Assembly (NCBI RefSeq): GCF_019458805.1
Contig: NZ_JAIBOA010000013.1
Location: 166,049 to 230,048 of the forward strand
Origin: Actinomadura parmotrematis
GTDB taxonomy: Bacteria; Actinomycetota; Actinomycetes; Streptosporangiales; Streptosporangiaceae
DNA length: 64,000 nucleotides
Direction: 5' to 3'
Shown piece after piece: positions 28,294 through 36,704 of this stretch (positions within the stretch are counted from its first letter, which is position 1; each line of letters begins with the position of its first letter). A program made the translations under genes and the position numbers. Below the pieces are notes generated by a model. The model was not told the DNA's origin. It saw only the letters and a list, made by a program, of their open reading frames with translations, and made no database searches.

Positions 28294-28957
28294 GGCGATC
28301 GAGCGGTTCACCCGCGCCGAGCGCGCGATCCACCACGCGACGGGGCTGCTGATGCTGGTCCTGCTCGCGACGGCGGCGCTGCTGTACTTCCCCGCGCTGG
28401 CGACGCGCGTCGGGCGGCGCGACCTGATCGAGACGGTGCACGTGTGGAGCGGGTACGCGCTGCCGGTGCCGATCGTGCTCGGGCTCGCCTCGCGGGCCTT
28501 CCGCGCCGACCTGGAGCGGCTGAACCGGTTCCGGCCGGCGGACTGGGCGTGGCTGCGGAGGTCGGACCGGCGGGCCGTGCGGCTGGGGCGCGGCGTCGTC
28601 GAGGTCGGCAAGTTCAACGCCGGGCAGAAGCTCAACGCCGCGTTCATGGGCGGGGCGATCGTGGTGATGCTCGGCACGGGCCTGGTCTTGGCGTTCCCGA
28701 AACCGTTCCCCGACGCCTGGCGGACAGGTGCGACCTTCGTGCACGACTGGCTGTTCCTGGCCATCGCCCTGGTCACCGCCGGTCACCTGTGGGAAGCGCT
28801 GCGCGACCGCGGCGCGATGGCGGGGATCCTCACGGGGCGCGTGGATCCGGGATGGGCGGCGCGCCACCACGCGGCCTGGGCCGCCGAGATGGAACGTGCT
28901 AACCCGGCGTTCAAACACGTGGCGGAGTCAACAATTTCTGACCCCCCCAAGCCTTGA
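28280..28957 (+). CDS. Cytochrome b561-like membrane subunit
   Basis: The 225-residue integral membrane protein has four helices. Conserved histidines able to ligate two hemes lie in RAIHHATGLL, ETVHVWSGY, FVHDWLFL and VTAGHLWEA. This is the pattern of formate dehydrogenase gamma/cytochrome b561 subunits. The gene overlaps the molybdopterin oxidoreductase gene by 14 bp, so it likely passes electrons between the quinone pool and that enzyme, as YedZ does for YedY. The start may instead be the GTG at 28274. Confidence 0.85.
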   Translation: MNRREAIERFTRAERAIHHATGLLMLVLLATAALLYFPALATRVGRRDLIETVHVWSGYALPVPIVLGLASRAFRADLERLNRFRPADWAWLRRSDRRAVRLGRGVVEVGKFNAGQKLNAAFMGGAIVVMLGTGLVLAFPKPFPDAWRTGATFVHDWLFLAIALVTAGHLWEALRDRGAMAGILTGRVDPGWAARHHAAWAAEMERANPAFKHVAESTISDPPKP

Positions 28958-29094
28958 CTCTCCGCCGGAAACCGATGGAATTGGACATCGAGGCGTGGTC
29001 GGCCGGCACGCTCCCGCCGTGGGGGAGGGAACGGCCCGCCTCGCCCGGCGGCGCCCCGTTCGCCGGGACCTTTCGGGCGCGAAAGGTGTGCAGA

Positions 29095-29388
29095 ATGCCC
29101 GCACTCGCCGACCACCGCTCCACGAGCCGCGACGATCTCGCGCGGCGGCTGGAGGCGGAGTTCCTCGATCTTCCGAGCGGCACCGTCGACCGCTGCGTCG
29201 CCGACGTCCTCGCCTGCGTGACCCATCTCGGCATCGACGCCACCCCGGCCCTCGTCGAGCGGATGGCGCGCGAGCACCTCGTCGGCAAGGTCCGGTCCGA
29301 GCCGCCGTCGGGCCGCGCCGGCCTCTGGAGCGGCGCGCCCCCTCATCGGGCGGCGCGGGCGGCCCGCGCGGCCGGCGCGGACGGCTGA
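29095..29388 (+). CDS. Small helical conserved actinobacterial protein
   Basis: A 97-residue acidic helical protein (DLARRLEAEFLDLPSGTVDRCVADVLACVTHLG, here in three helices) with two cysteines and the motif ERMAREHLVGKVRSEPPSG. Similar short proteins occur widely in actinomycetes without known function. The ATG at 29095 follows GAAAGGTG by about six bases. It has its own gap on either side and is probably monocistronic. Confidence 0.62.
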   Translation: MPALADHRSTSRDDLARRLEAEFLDLPSGTVDRCVADVLACVTHLGIDATPALVERMAREHLVGKVRSEPPSGRAGLWSGAPPHRAARAARAAGADG

Positions 29389-29465
29389 CCGGCCGGTCCG
29401 TCCCATTCCGGTCTCCCCGGCCGTCCCGGCCGACCCGCGGGACCGGATCTGCGAAGCTGGGGAAC

Positions 29466-31061
29466 GTGAGTCCGCGCAGCAGCAGCCGCCGCCCGCCCGA
29501 GGACCCCGGGGGGCGCCCGGACGAGGTCGCGGCGATCTTCGAGGGGATGCTGCGGCACGCCCGCGAGCTGCTGGCGGTGCGCAGCCCGCTGGACGCCGAG
29601 CTGATCGTCAGCGAGATCCTCGGGTCCTGGTGGGGGCACCGGGTCGAGGGCGGCGACGTGGAGCGGGTGATCGGCGAGGCGCTGGTCGACCACGCGGCCC
29701 GCGCCGCGACGCCGGCGGCGCTCGCGCTGCTCACCGGGATCGGCTACCTCGGCACCCCGGGGCAGGCGGCGCGCGCCGAGCGGGCCGCGCTGGAGCTGAT
29801 GGAGCGCGGCGTGCCGCGCCCCGCCTGGGCGGACCGGATCGGCACCATCGGCCACGAGGAGTGCTACGCCTCCCGCGACGTCTACGGCGACCAGGACTCG
29901 GTCGTGTGCGTCTACTCCTACGGCGGCGAGGAGCGGCACGCGCTGGTGGTGACGGTCGACCGGACCCGCCCGTCGGTGCTGCCCGGCCCGCCCGACGGGC
30001 GCCCGCCCGCGCCCGGCATGGTCCGCGACGCCTGGGTGTCGTCCAAGGTCGACAAGGTGCTGGAGCACTCCCGCCGGGAGGGCCGCGCCAACCCGCTGAT
30101 GCGCTTCGAGCGGCTGGACGCGCGCGACACCCGGGCGCTGCTGCGAAGAGCGCTGGAGTTCACCGGCGAGACCCCCGACCCGCCGGTGAACGACACCTTC
30201 GGCTCCTACCACGCGTTCCTGCGGGCCCGGCTGCGGGCGCTGCCGCCCGGCGGCCGGGCGCCGCAGCCGGCGGTGCACGGCCGCGACCGGCGCGCCGCGC
30301 TCGCCGTCCGGTTCCTGGCCTCCGACGAGGCCGAGGACCTGTCGGACCGGTCGGCGGCGAGCCGCTGCGTCGACCGGATCATCGACTACGGGTGCGCGCA
30401 CGACTTCGGGCGGCCGCTGCGGGTCAGCCCGGCGAAGGCCGAGATGTTCCTGCTGGACTGGCTGCCGCGCAAGGTGCTGCTGTCGCCGTCCGAGCAGGAG
30501 GCCGTGCCGCACGTGCTGGCGTCGTGGGTGCGGTGGGCGGGCGAGCGCACCGGGCTGCCCGAGGAGGGGGTGCGGGCGACGCTGGACGCCGTCTGGGACG
30601 CCACCGGCAAGTTCGCCGACGCCTACCGCGACCCGACCGCGTTCGGGCTCGACCGCGCGCTGGTCGGCCGGCTCCTCCCCGACGGCGAGCTGGAGGCGCT
30701 GCCGCGCCGGGCGTTCGCGCTGCCGTTCCTGTCGGGCAAGCACCGCGTCATGGGCCGGCACGGCTGGATCGACCTGGCCACCCTGGACCCGGCCGACCCC
30801 GCCGACCGCCGCGTCATCCTGGAGTTCGAGCATCCGGGCGCGCCCGCCGCGCACCTGGACGCGCACGAGCGGCTCACCGTCCGGCTCTGGGACGGCGATC
30901 CGCCGCAGCTGTGGGAGACCGCGCAGGCCATGCTCGACGTGGGGTTCGAGCGGCACGACATCCTGCACCGGCTGATCGAGGTGCTGGAGCGGTGCGGCGG
31001 CGACCGGCGGGCGCTGCGCGCGGCGCTCGGTGTGCTGCGTCACGAAGTGCCGCCGGAGTGA
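29466..31061 (+). CDS. Large conserved actinobacterial protein of unknown function
   Basis: The 531-residue soluble protein has an N-terminal helical region, an EECYASRDVYGDQDSVVCVYSYGG segment around residues 135-160 (split here between two short motifs, EECYASRDVYGD and SVVCVYSYGG), and a C-terminal helical domain with LLDWLPRKVLLSPSEQ and VLASWVRWAGERTGL. I recognise this as a family frequent in actinomycetes but not its function. There is no signal peptide or known catalytic motif. The GTG at 29466 begins just after GGGGAA. It precedes two SseB-like genes on the same strand, about 90 bp away. Confidence 0.75.
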   Translation: MSPRSSSRRPPEDPGGRPDEVAAIFEGMLRHARELLAVRSPLDAELIVSEILGSWWGHRVEGGDVERVIGEALVDHAARAATPAALALLTGIGYLGTPGQAARAERAALELMERGVPRPAWADRIGTIGHEECYASRDVYGDQDSVVCVYSYGGEERHALVVTVDRTRPSVLPGPPDGRPPAPGMVRDAWVSSKVDKVLEHSRREGRANPLMRFERLDARDTRALLRRALEFTGETPDPPVNDTFGSYHAFLRARLRALPPGGRAPQPAVHGRDRRAALAVRFLASDEAEDLSDRSAASRCVDRIIDYGCAHDFGRPLRVSPAKAEMFLLDWLPRKVLLSPSEQEAVPHVLASWVRWAGERTGLPEEGVRATLDAVWDATGKFADAYRDPTAFGLDRALVGRLLPDGELEALPRRAFALPFLSGKHRVMGRHGWIDLATLDPADPADRRVILEFEHPGAPAAHLDAHERLTVRLWDGDPPQLWETAQAMLDVGFERHDILHRLIEVLERCGGDRRALRAALGVLRHEVPPE

Positions 31062-31154
31062 CGGCCGGTTTGCCAGGACACGTCCGGGGCGACAATCATC
31101 GGGAGCTCGGGCTTGGGGTTCGGGGGACGGCCCCGCACAGAGGGAGTGATCTTG

Positions 31155-32198
31155 TTGGAGTGGTCCGAGTTCGCTCGGCGGCTGGGGCGCGAGCTCGCGG
31201 GCCTCGACCCGGACACCATCCTCATCGTGCGCGAACGCGACGAGAGCCGGCACTACGTGCAGGCGATGCGCGAGCCCGACCGGCTGTACGCCGAGGCGGT
31301 CAGCAACAACTTCCTGGACGGGCCGCTGCTGCTCACCCTCGCCGACGAGGAGGTCATGAGCGAGGCCGGCTGGCAGCCGCCCGCCGACCCCGCCCCGCGC
31401 AACTGGTGGACCGAGCTGCCCGGCCACGCCGCGCCCGCCGACCACGACCGGCTCGCCGACGTCATGGTCACCGCGCTGCGCGACGTGCAGGGGGTGCGGC
31501 GCCCGTCCGACCTCGTGCACGAGTCGTTCCACCGGCACGGCACCGGGCTGATCGAGCTGCTGGACTTCGGCATCGACGCCGCCGACCCCGCCCGCGTCAG
31601 CAGCCGCCGCCACACCCCCGGCGGCCCGCCCGCCCCGGCGGCGCCGGCGCCCGAGCCACTGCACGCCGCGCCGGTGCCGCCGCCCGGCGGCGACCTGGAG
31701 GCGCGGCTCGCCGCCGCCCGCCAGCGCCAGGACCAGGACGCCTACTTCGAGCTGCTGCTCGCCGCCGACCTGGTGCTGCCGGCGGTCGCCGACCCCGGCG
31801 CGGACGGCCTGCCGATCATCACGATCGGCGGCGCGACCTTCGTGACGGTGTTCACCTCCCAGCAGGCGATGGGGCCCGGCCCGTCCTATCCGACCTCGTT
31901 CCCGCTGATCGCCGGCGGCTGGCCGGATCCGGCCTGGCAGCTGGCGATCAACCCGGGGCTGCCGAGCGAGAGCCACCTGGACATCGCGGTGGTGCGCGGC
32001 CTGGCCGCCCGCCGGCTGGCCGCCGAGGCGGCGCCGCCCGCGCCCGTCCCCGGCGTCCCGCTGCGGCCCCCGCACGGCACCCGCATGTGGCGCGACGACG
32101 GCGACGGCGCCGAGGCCCCGGTCGCGGTGTACGACGCGATCGGCGGAGCGTGGGCGCAGGTCCGCGCCGAGGCGCTCCCCACTTCCCGGACCGAGTGA
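31155..32198 (+). CDS. SseB-like / TY-Chap-type protein, paralogue 1
   Basis: The 347-residue protein has an N-terminal alpha/beta domain (EWSEFARRLGRELAGL, then ILIVRERDESRHYVQAMREP) resembling the TY-Chap/YbjN fold. After a Pro-rich linker (residues 155-180) an SseB-type domain follows (AYFELLLAADLVLPAV, TFVTVFTSQQAM). The start is a TTG at 31155 with AGGGAG eight bases upstream; the paralogue at 33615 starts with TTG at the same residue, which supports it. SseB proteins are linked to protein-interaction and secretion-control roles, but no function is established here. Confidence 0.75.
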   Translation: MEWSEFARRLGRELAGLDPDTILIVRERDESRHYVQAMREPDRLYAEAVSNNFLDGPLLLTLADEEVMSEAGWQPPADPAPRNWWTELPGHAAPADHDRLADVMVTALRDVQGVRRPSDLVHESFHRHGTGLIELLDFGIDAADPARVSSRRHTPGGPPAPAAPAPEPLHAAPVPPPGGDLEARLAAARQRQDQDAYFELLLAADLVLPAVADPGADGLPIITIGGATFVTVFTSQQAMGPGPSYPTSFPLIAGGWPDPAWQLAINPGLPSESHLDIAVVRGLAARRLAAEAAPPAPVPGVPLRPPHGTRMWRDDGDGAEAPVAVYDAIGGAWAQVRAEALPTSRTE

Positions 32199-32239
32199 CC
32201 GCCCGCGCGCGCGAGCGACTACCAGAATGCGGGCCGGTG

Positions 32240-32257
32240 CTCCGTCCTTCAGAGCGG
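32240..32257 (+). repeat. Possible left-end motif of the TnpB element
   Basis: CTCCGTCCTTCAGAGCGG resembles the start of the right-end hairpin of the element (CTCCGCCCTCTAGGACGGAG at 33537-33556). IS200/IS605 ends often carry related imperfect hairpins. No TTGAT/TTGAC target motif is seen beside it, so the true left end is not fixed. Confidence 0.3.
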
Positions 32258-32315
32258 TGGTACGGGCAGGACGGCGGCGGCGATCCGGTGGCCACGGTTG
32301 GTTACGCTGTTGCTC

Positions 32316-33551
32316 GTGCAGCTCCGGTACAACTTCCGCGTCTATCCGACGCCCGGCCAGCAGGTGGCGTTGGCGCGTGCGTCGGGGTGTGCGCGGGTGG
32401 TGTTCAACGACGGGCTGCGCCTGCGCCGCCAGGCCCACGAGCAGGGCCTGCCGTACGTTTCGGATGCCGAGTTGTCCCGGCGGGTCATCACCCAGGCCAA
32501 GCAGACGCCCGAGCGGGCATGGTTGGGCGAGGTGTCGGCGGTGGTGCTGCAGCAGGCCCTGGCGGACTTGAACACCGCCTACCGCAACTTTTTCACCTCG
32601 GTGTCGGGTGCGCGCAAGAGCCGCAAGGTCTCCCCGCCCCGCTTCCGGTCGCGCAAGGACAGCCGGCAGGCCATCCGCTTCACCAAGAACGCCAAATTCA
32701 AGGTGCTGGCCAACGGCCGCCTGCGGCTGCCCAAGATCGGCGACCTGGCGGTGCGCTGGTCCCGGCCGCTGCCCGCCGATCCGTCATCGGTGACGATCGT
32801 CAAAGACGCGGCGGGCCGGTACTCCGCCTCGTTCGTCGTGCAGACCGAACAAGATGAGACACTGCCGCCGGTCGATCGCGAGGTCGGGATCGACCTGGGG
32901 CTGACGCATTTCGCGGTGCTGTCGGACGGCACGAAGATCACGGCGCCGAGGTTCCTGCGGCGCGCGGCCCGCAGGCTCAAGCGGCTGCAACAGGAGGTGT
33001 CCCGCAAGCAGAAGGGCTCGGCCGACCGCCGCAAGGCCGCCGCCAAGGTCTCTCGCGCGCATGCGCGGGTGGCCGATGCCCGGCGCGACTGGCACCACAA
33101 GCTGTCCACGGCGATCATCCGCGATAACCAAGCGGTGTACGTCGAGGATTTGTGCGTCACCGGCCTGGCCCGCACTCTAATGGCCAAGAGCGTCCATGAC
33201 GCCGGCTGGGCGTGCTTCACCGCCATGCTGGAGTACAAAGCCACCCGTTACGGGCGCACCTTCGCCCGGGTGGACCGGTTCCTCCCCTCCACCCGCATGT
33301 GCTCGGCCTGCGGGCGCACCGGTGAGAAACTGGCGCTGAGCGTCCGCGCGTGGACCTGTTCCTGCGGAGCAGTCCATGATCGGGACGTGAACGCCGCGAT
33401 CAACATTCTGGCCGCCGGGCAGGCGGACAGGCGAAACGACCGTGGAGCGCACGTAAGACCGGGACCCGTCCCGGCGGCGCGCGACGAAGCGGTAACCCGC
33501 CCCGACGCCGCGCGGACCCCGCGCGGTGTGGAGGGAATCTCCGCCCTCTAG
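32316..33551 (+). mobile_element. tnpB: TnpB RNA-guided endonuclease of an IS200/IS605-type element
   Basis: The 411-residue protein begins QLRYNFRVYPTPGQQ, typical of actinobacterial OrfB/TnpB. The RuvC-like catalytic residues are all present: Asp in GIDLGL near residue 191, Glu in YVEDL near 275 and Asp in HDRDVNAAINI near 357. The zinc finger between them has MCSACG and CSCGAVHD. The GTG at 32316 fits the family N-terminus, although TTG and GTG codons exist up to 18 bases earlier. There is no tnpA transposase nearby, so it is a solo-TnpB (IS1341-like) element. It lies between two SseB-like paralogues. Confidence 0.9.
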
Positions 33552-33568
33552 GACGGAGAGGATGTCAA
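33430..33568 (+). ncRNA. Candidate omega-RNA scaffold and right end of the TnpB element
   Basis: In this family the guide RNA is transcribed from the 3' end of tnpB and the right end. Here the tnpB terminus overlaps a hairpin (CTCCG...CGGAG, 33537-33556) and the sequence ends GAGGATGTCAA at 33558-33568. TCAA is the cleavage-end motif in related elements. The guide would then be the flanking DNA from 33569. The 5' limit of the RNA is a guess. Confidence 0.4.
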
Positions 33569-33614
33569 CTTCTGGAGGGACACTCCAGGATCACGGACGC
33601 GAGGTTGGGCTCGA

Positions 33615-34973
33615 TTGGACTGGGAAGACTTCGCGGGGCGGTTGACCCGCGAACTGTCACGGCTCGCGGACGGCTGCTTCGTGATCGTCCAGGGCACCAC
33701 CGGGCTGCCCTACACGCAGGCGATCCGCACCGCCGGCGCGCTGGAGGCCGAGGCGGTCGGCAGCGACTTCCTGCCGAAGCCCCTGACGGCCCGCCAGCAG
33801 CGGCGGCTCGCCGCGCTCGGCTGGGAGGAGCCCGACGGCCGCGACCGGCGCAACTGGTCGTTCCGGCTGGCGCTGCCGGGGTCGCCGCGCGACTTCGAGT
33901 ACCTGGCGGGCCGCATGGTCGCGGCGTTCCGCGACGTGTACGGGCTGCGCGGGCCGCTGGAGCTGGTCTACCAGGCGGGCGGGACGCGCGCCGGGGAGGG
34001 CCTCGCGCTGCCCGGCCTCGGCATCCCCGCCGCCGTACCCGAGGGCGAGGACGCCGCGCCCGCCAAGGACGTGGAGAGCGGTCTCGCGGCCGCCCGCAAG
34101 CGCGGCGACCAGCGCCGCTACCTGCGGCTGCTCACCGGTGCGACGCTGTACCTGCCGGCCGGCGAGGACGTCGCGGAGGGCGCCGCGCACCAGTACGCGA
34201 CCGCGCAGTTCGGCGACGAGACGTTCGTGCTGGCGTTCACCTCGCCGGAGGCGATGAGCAAGTCGCTGCGCGGCCAGGCGCAGCGGCACCGCGCGTTCGC
34301 GCCCGCCGACCTCGCCGCGGCGTGGCCGCACCCCGAGTGGCGGCTCGCGGTGAACCCGGGGCTGCCGAGCGCGGCGTTCCTGGACGCCGCCGCGCTGCGG
34401 CCCGCGGAGCGGGCGAAGGCGGACGGGAAGCGGTCGGCCGAGCCGCGGCCGCGTCCGGGCACGCCCGCCGCCGCGTTCGTGATCATGCAGAAGGTGGTGC
34501 GGCCCGAGCACGTCGCGCACTACCTGGACGGCGGCTACGACCGGGTCGCCGGGTACGTGCACCGGGTGGTGGACGTGCGGCGGCTGGACAGCCCCGGCCG
34601 GATCGTGCGCGCGCTCGGCCTCACCTACGAGGGCGCCCCGTTCGGCGCCGCCGACGAGGAGCTGCACGTGATCCGCTGGCCGGCGGTGAAGCCGGCGCTG
34701 TTCCGCACCCCGCTCGGCGGCATCGACGAGTGGAGCATGGGCATCGTGCCCGGCGGCTGGGTGATCGAGAAGGCGCCGTTCCCGGGCTCGGGCTACGCGC
34801 CGGGCGAGGGCGCCGCGATCCCCGAATTCAAGATCAACAGTCAGCGGCTGCCGCACGGCGCCGAGATGTACCGGATCGGCAGGGAGGGCTCGGTGACGCT
34901 CGTCGCCGGGTACGACGCCGACCGGCGGCAGTGGCGCCGCACCGCGCCGCCGTCCCCGGGGGGAGGACGATGA
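33615..34973 (+). CDS. SseB-like protein, paralogue 2, with extra C-terminal domain
   Basis: The 452-residue protein starts at a TTG (DWEDFAGRLTRELSRL), matching paralogue 1. It has the N-terminal YbjN/TY-Chap-like domain, then the SseB-type domain (RYLRLLTGATLYLPA, TFVLAFTSPEAMSKSL). From about residue 290 a further C-terminal domain begins (FVIMQKVVRPEHVAHYL, then VPGGWVIEKAPFPG and a closing EFKINSQRLPHGAEMYRIG) that paralogue 1 lacks. The stop overlaps the next start (ATGA), pointing to a functional pair. The extra domain might be an enzymatic or toxin-like module, but I cannot name it. Confidence 0.72.
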   Translation: MDWEDFAGRLTRELSRLADGCFVIVQGTTGLPYTQAIRTAGALEAEAVGSDFLPKPLTARQQRRLAALGWEEPDGRDRRNWSFRLALPGSPRDFEYLAGRMVAAFRDVYGLRGPLELVYQAGGTRAGEGLALPGLGIPAAVPEGEDAAPAKDVESGLAAARKRGDQRRYLRLLTGATLYLPAGEDVAEGAAHQYATAQFGDETFVLAFTSPEAMSKSLRGQAQRHRAFAPADLAAAWPHPEWRLAVNPGLPSAAFLDAAALRPAERAKADGKRSAEPRPRPGTPAAAFVIMQKVVRPEHVAHYLDGGYDRVAGYVHRVVDVRRLDSPGRIVRALGLTYEGAPFGAADEELHVIRWPAVKPALFRTPLGGIDEWSMGIVPGGWVIEKAPFPGSGYAPGEGAAIPEFKINSQRLPHGAEMYRIGREGSVTLVAGYDADRRQWRRTAPPSPGGGR

Positions 34974-35338
34974 GCATCAGGCACGGGTTCTACGCGCGCT
35001 GGCGCGGCGCCGAGTACGAGGCGAGCCCCGACGGCGACCGCGTCCGGCTGTACGCGGGGCGCTCCGCCGAGGGGTTCGCGCGCGTCGCCGACGACCGGTA
35101 CGTGCGGGTCGTCCCGGTCGCCGACGTCGACCGGCTGGTGTACGTGACGACGTTCTGCACCTGGCGCGGCGAGCCGTTCTCGATCCTCGGCGAGCACGAG
35201 GGCTGGCTGCGGGTCGAGTACACCGGCGGCCGCGCCCCGGTCGCCGAGCGGCTCGGGCTGGAGCCGTTCGACCGCGGCGTCTACCAGGGGTGGGCGCCGC
35301 GCGGCGAGGTGGGCGACCTGCACGAGGAGTCCGTCTGA
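34970..35338 (+). CDS. Small partner protein of the SseB-like gene
   Basis: The 122-residue beta-rich protein (RHGFYARWRGAEYEASPDGD, CTWRGEPFSILGEHEGWLRVE, GVYQGWAPRGEVGDL) is common in actinomycetes without an assigned function. It overlaps the SseB-like gene by four bases and follows GGGAGG. Its size, coupling and fold are compatible with an immunity protein or a chaperone for the upstream C-terminal domain. That role is inference. Confidence 0.7.
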   Translation: MSIRHGFYARWRGAEYEASPDGDRVRLYAGRSAEGFARVADDRYVRVVPVADVDRLVYVTTFCTWRGEPFSILGEHEGWLRVEYTGGRAPVAERLGLEPFDRGVYQGWAPRGEVGDLHEESV

Positions 35339-35358
35339 GCCCGACCGAGGGGACCGCG

Positions 35359-36111
35359 ATGCCCGTCATCGACCTCAATGCCGACCTCGCCGAGGGCTTC
35401 GGCATGTGGACGCTCGGCGACGACGACGCGCTGCTGGACGTCATCACCAGCGCCAACGTGGCCTGCGGGTTCCACGCCGGCGACCCGCTGATCATGCGGC
35501 GGGTGTGCGCGGCGGCCCGGGACCGCCGCGTCACCGTCGGCGCGCAGGTGTCCTACCGCGACCTCGCCGGGTTCGGGCGCCGCGAGATGGACGTGGCGCC
35601 CGCCGAGCTCGCCGCCGAGGTGCTGTACCAGCTCGCCGCGCTCGACGGCATCGCCCGCGCCGAGGGCACTCGCGTCGCCTACGTCAAGCCGCACGGCGCC
35701 CTGTACAACCGGATCGTCCGCGATCCGGTGCAGGCCCGCGCCGTCGCGGACGCCGTCCGCGCCTACGATCCGGCGCTGCCGCTGCTCACCCTGCCGCGGT
35801 CGGCCGTCCACGGCGTCGCGGGCGGCCTCGCGGTCGTCGCCGAGTGCTTCGCCGACCGCGCCTACACGCCCGCCGGGGGGCTCGTGCCGCGGCGCGAGCC
35901 CGGCGCGGTGATCCACGACGCGGCGGCGGTGGTGGACCGGGCGGTGCGGATGGCGGTGGACGGCACCGTCCTCGCCGTCGACGGCACCGAGATCGCCGTC
36001 GGCGCCCGCTCGATCTGCGTGCACGGCGACACCCCGGGCGCGGTCGGGCTGGCCCGCGCCGTCCGCGCCGCGCTCCTGGAGGCGGGCGTGCGGCTGGAGC
36101 CGTTCGCGTGA
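35359..36111 (+). CDS. pxpA: 5-oxoprolinase subunit A (LamB/YcsF)
   Basis: The 250-residue product has the family signature DLNADLAEGFGMW, ANVACGFHAGDP, VKPHGALYN and GGLVPRREPGAVI. With PxpB and PxpC it hydrolyses 5-oxoproline (pyroglutamate) to glutamate at the cost of ATP. The ATG at 35359 is preceded by GAGGGGA. It heads a pxpABC operon with four-base overlaps. It follows the small partner protein by only 20 bp, so it may be co-transcribed. Confidence 0.93.
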   Translation: MPVIDLNADLAEGFGMWTLGDDDALLDVITSANVACGFHAGDPLIMRRVCAAARDRRVTVGAQVSYRDLAGFGRREMDVAPAELAAEVLYQLAALDGIARAEGTRVAYVKPHGALYNRIVRDPVQARAVADAVRAYDPALPLLTLPRSAVHGVAGGLAVVAECFADRAYTPAGGLVPRREPGAVIHDAAAVVDRAVRMAVDGTVLAVDGTEIAVGARSICVHGDTPGAVGLARAVRAALLEAGVRLEPFA

Positions 36112-36704
36112 GGATCCGGCGGGCGGGCGACCGCGGCCTGCTGATCGAGACCGACGCGCCGCACCGGCTGAACGCCGCCGTCCGCGCCGCCGGGCTGCCG
36201 GGCGTCGTGGACGTCGTGCCGGGCGAGCGGACCGTCCTCGTCACCACCGCGGGCGACCCGGGCCGCCTCGCCGGGCTGCTGCCGGGCCTGCCGCTGCCCG
36301 ACGACGACGCCGGGGACGCCGCGCCCGTCGAGATCCCCGTGGTCTACGACGGCGCCGACCTCGCGGAGGTCGCCGAGCTGGCGGGCCTCACCGTCGGCGA
36401 GGTGGTCGCGCTGCACGGCGGCGCCGACTACACCGTCGCCTACCTCGGCTTCTCCCCCGGCTTCGGCTACCTGACGGGGCTGCCGGAGCGGCTGCACGTG
36501 CCGCGCCGGGAGTCACCGCGCACGGCCGTCCCCGCCGGATCGGTCGCGATCGCCGGACCGTACGCGGCGGTGTACCCGTCGCGCTCCCCCGGCGGCTGGC
36601 GCCTCCTCGGCCGCTCGGACCTGCCGCTGTGGGACGTCGCCCGGACGCCGCCGTCGCTGCTCCAGCCGGGCACGCGGGTGCGGTTCGTCGAGGCGGGCCC
36701 GTGA
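36108..36704 (+). CDS. pxpB: 5-oxoprolinase subunit B
   Basis: The 198-residue protein matches the KipI/allophanate hydrolase subunit 1 family: an N-terminal GDRGLLIE strand, IPVVYDGADLAEVAELAGL, then LGFSPGFGYLTGLP and the proline-rich R...PAGSVAIAGPYAAVYP segment. It forms the ATPase half together with PxpC. The GTG start overlaps the PxpA stop and its stop overlaps the PxpC start, so the three are translationally coupled. Confidence 0.92.
   Translation: MRIRRAGDRGLLIETDAPHRLNAAVRAAGLPGVVDVVPGERTVLVTTAGDPGRLAGLLPGLPLPDDDAGDAAPVEIPVVYDGADLAEVAELAGLTVGEVVALHGGADYTVAYLGFSPGFGYLTGLPERLHVPRRESPRTAVPAGSVAIAGPYAAVYPSRSPGGWRLLGRSDLPLWDVARTPPSLLQPGTRVRFVEAGP

Noticed and set aside
34480..34973. TNT-type NADase toxin in the C-terminus of the SseB-like protein
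   Set aside because: Some spacing of Gly and aromatic residues is similar, but the order of TNT motifs is not reproduced.
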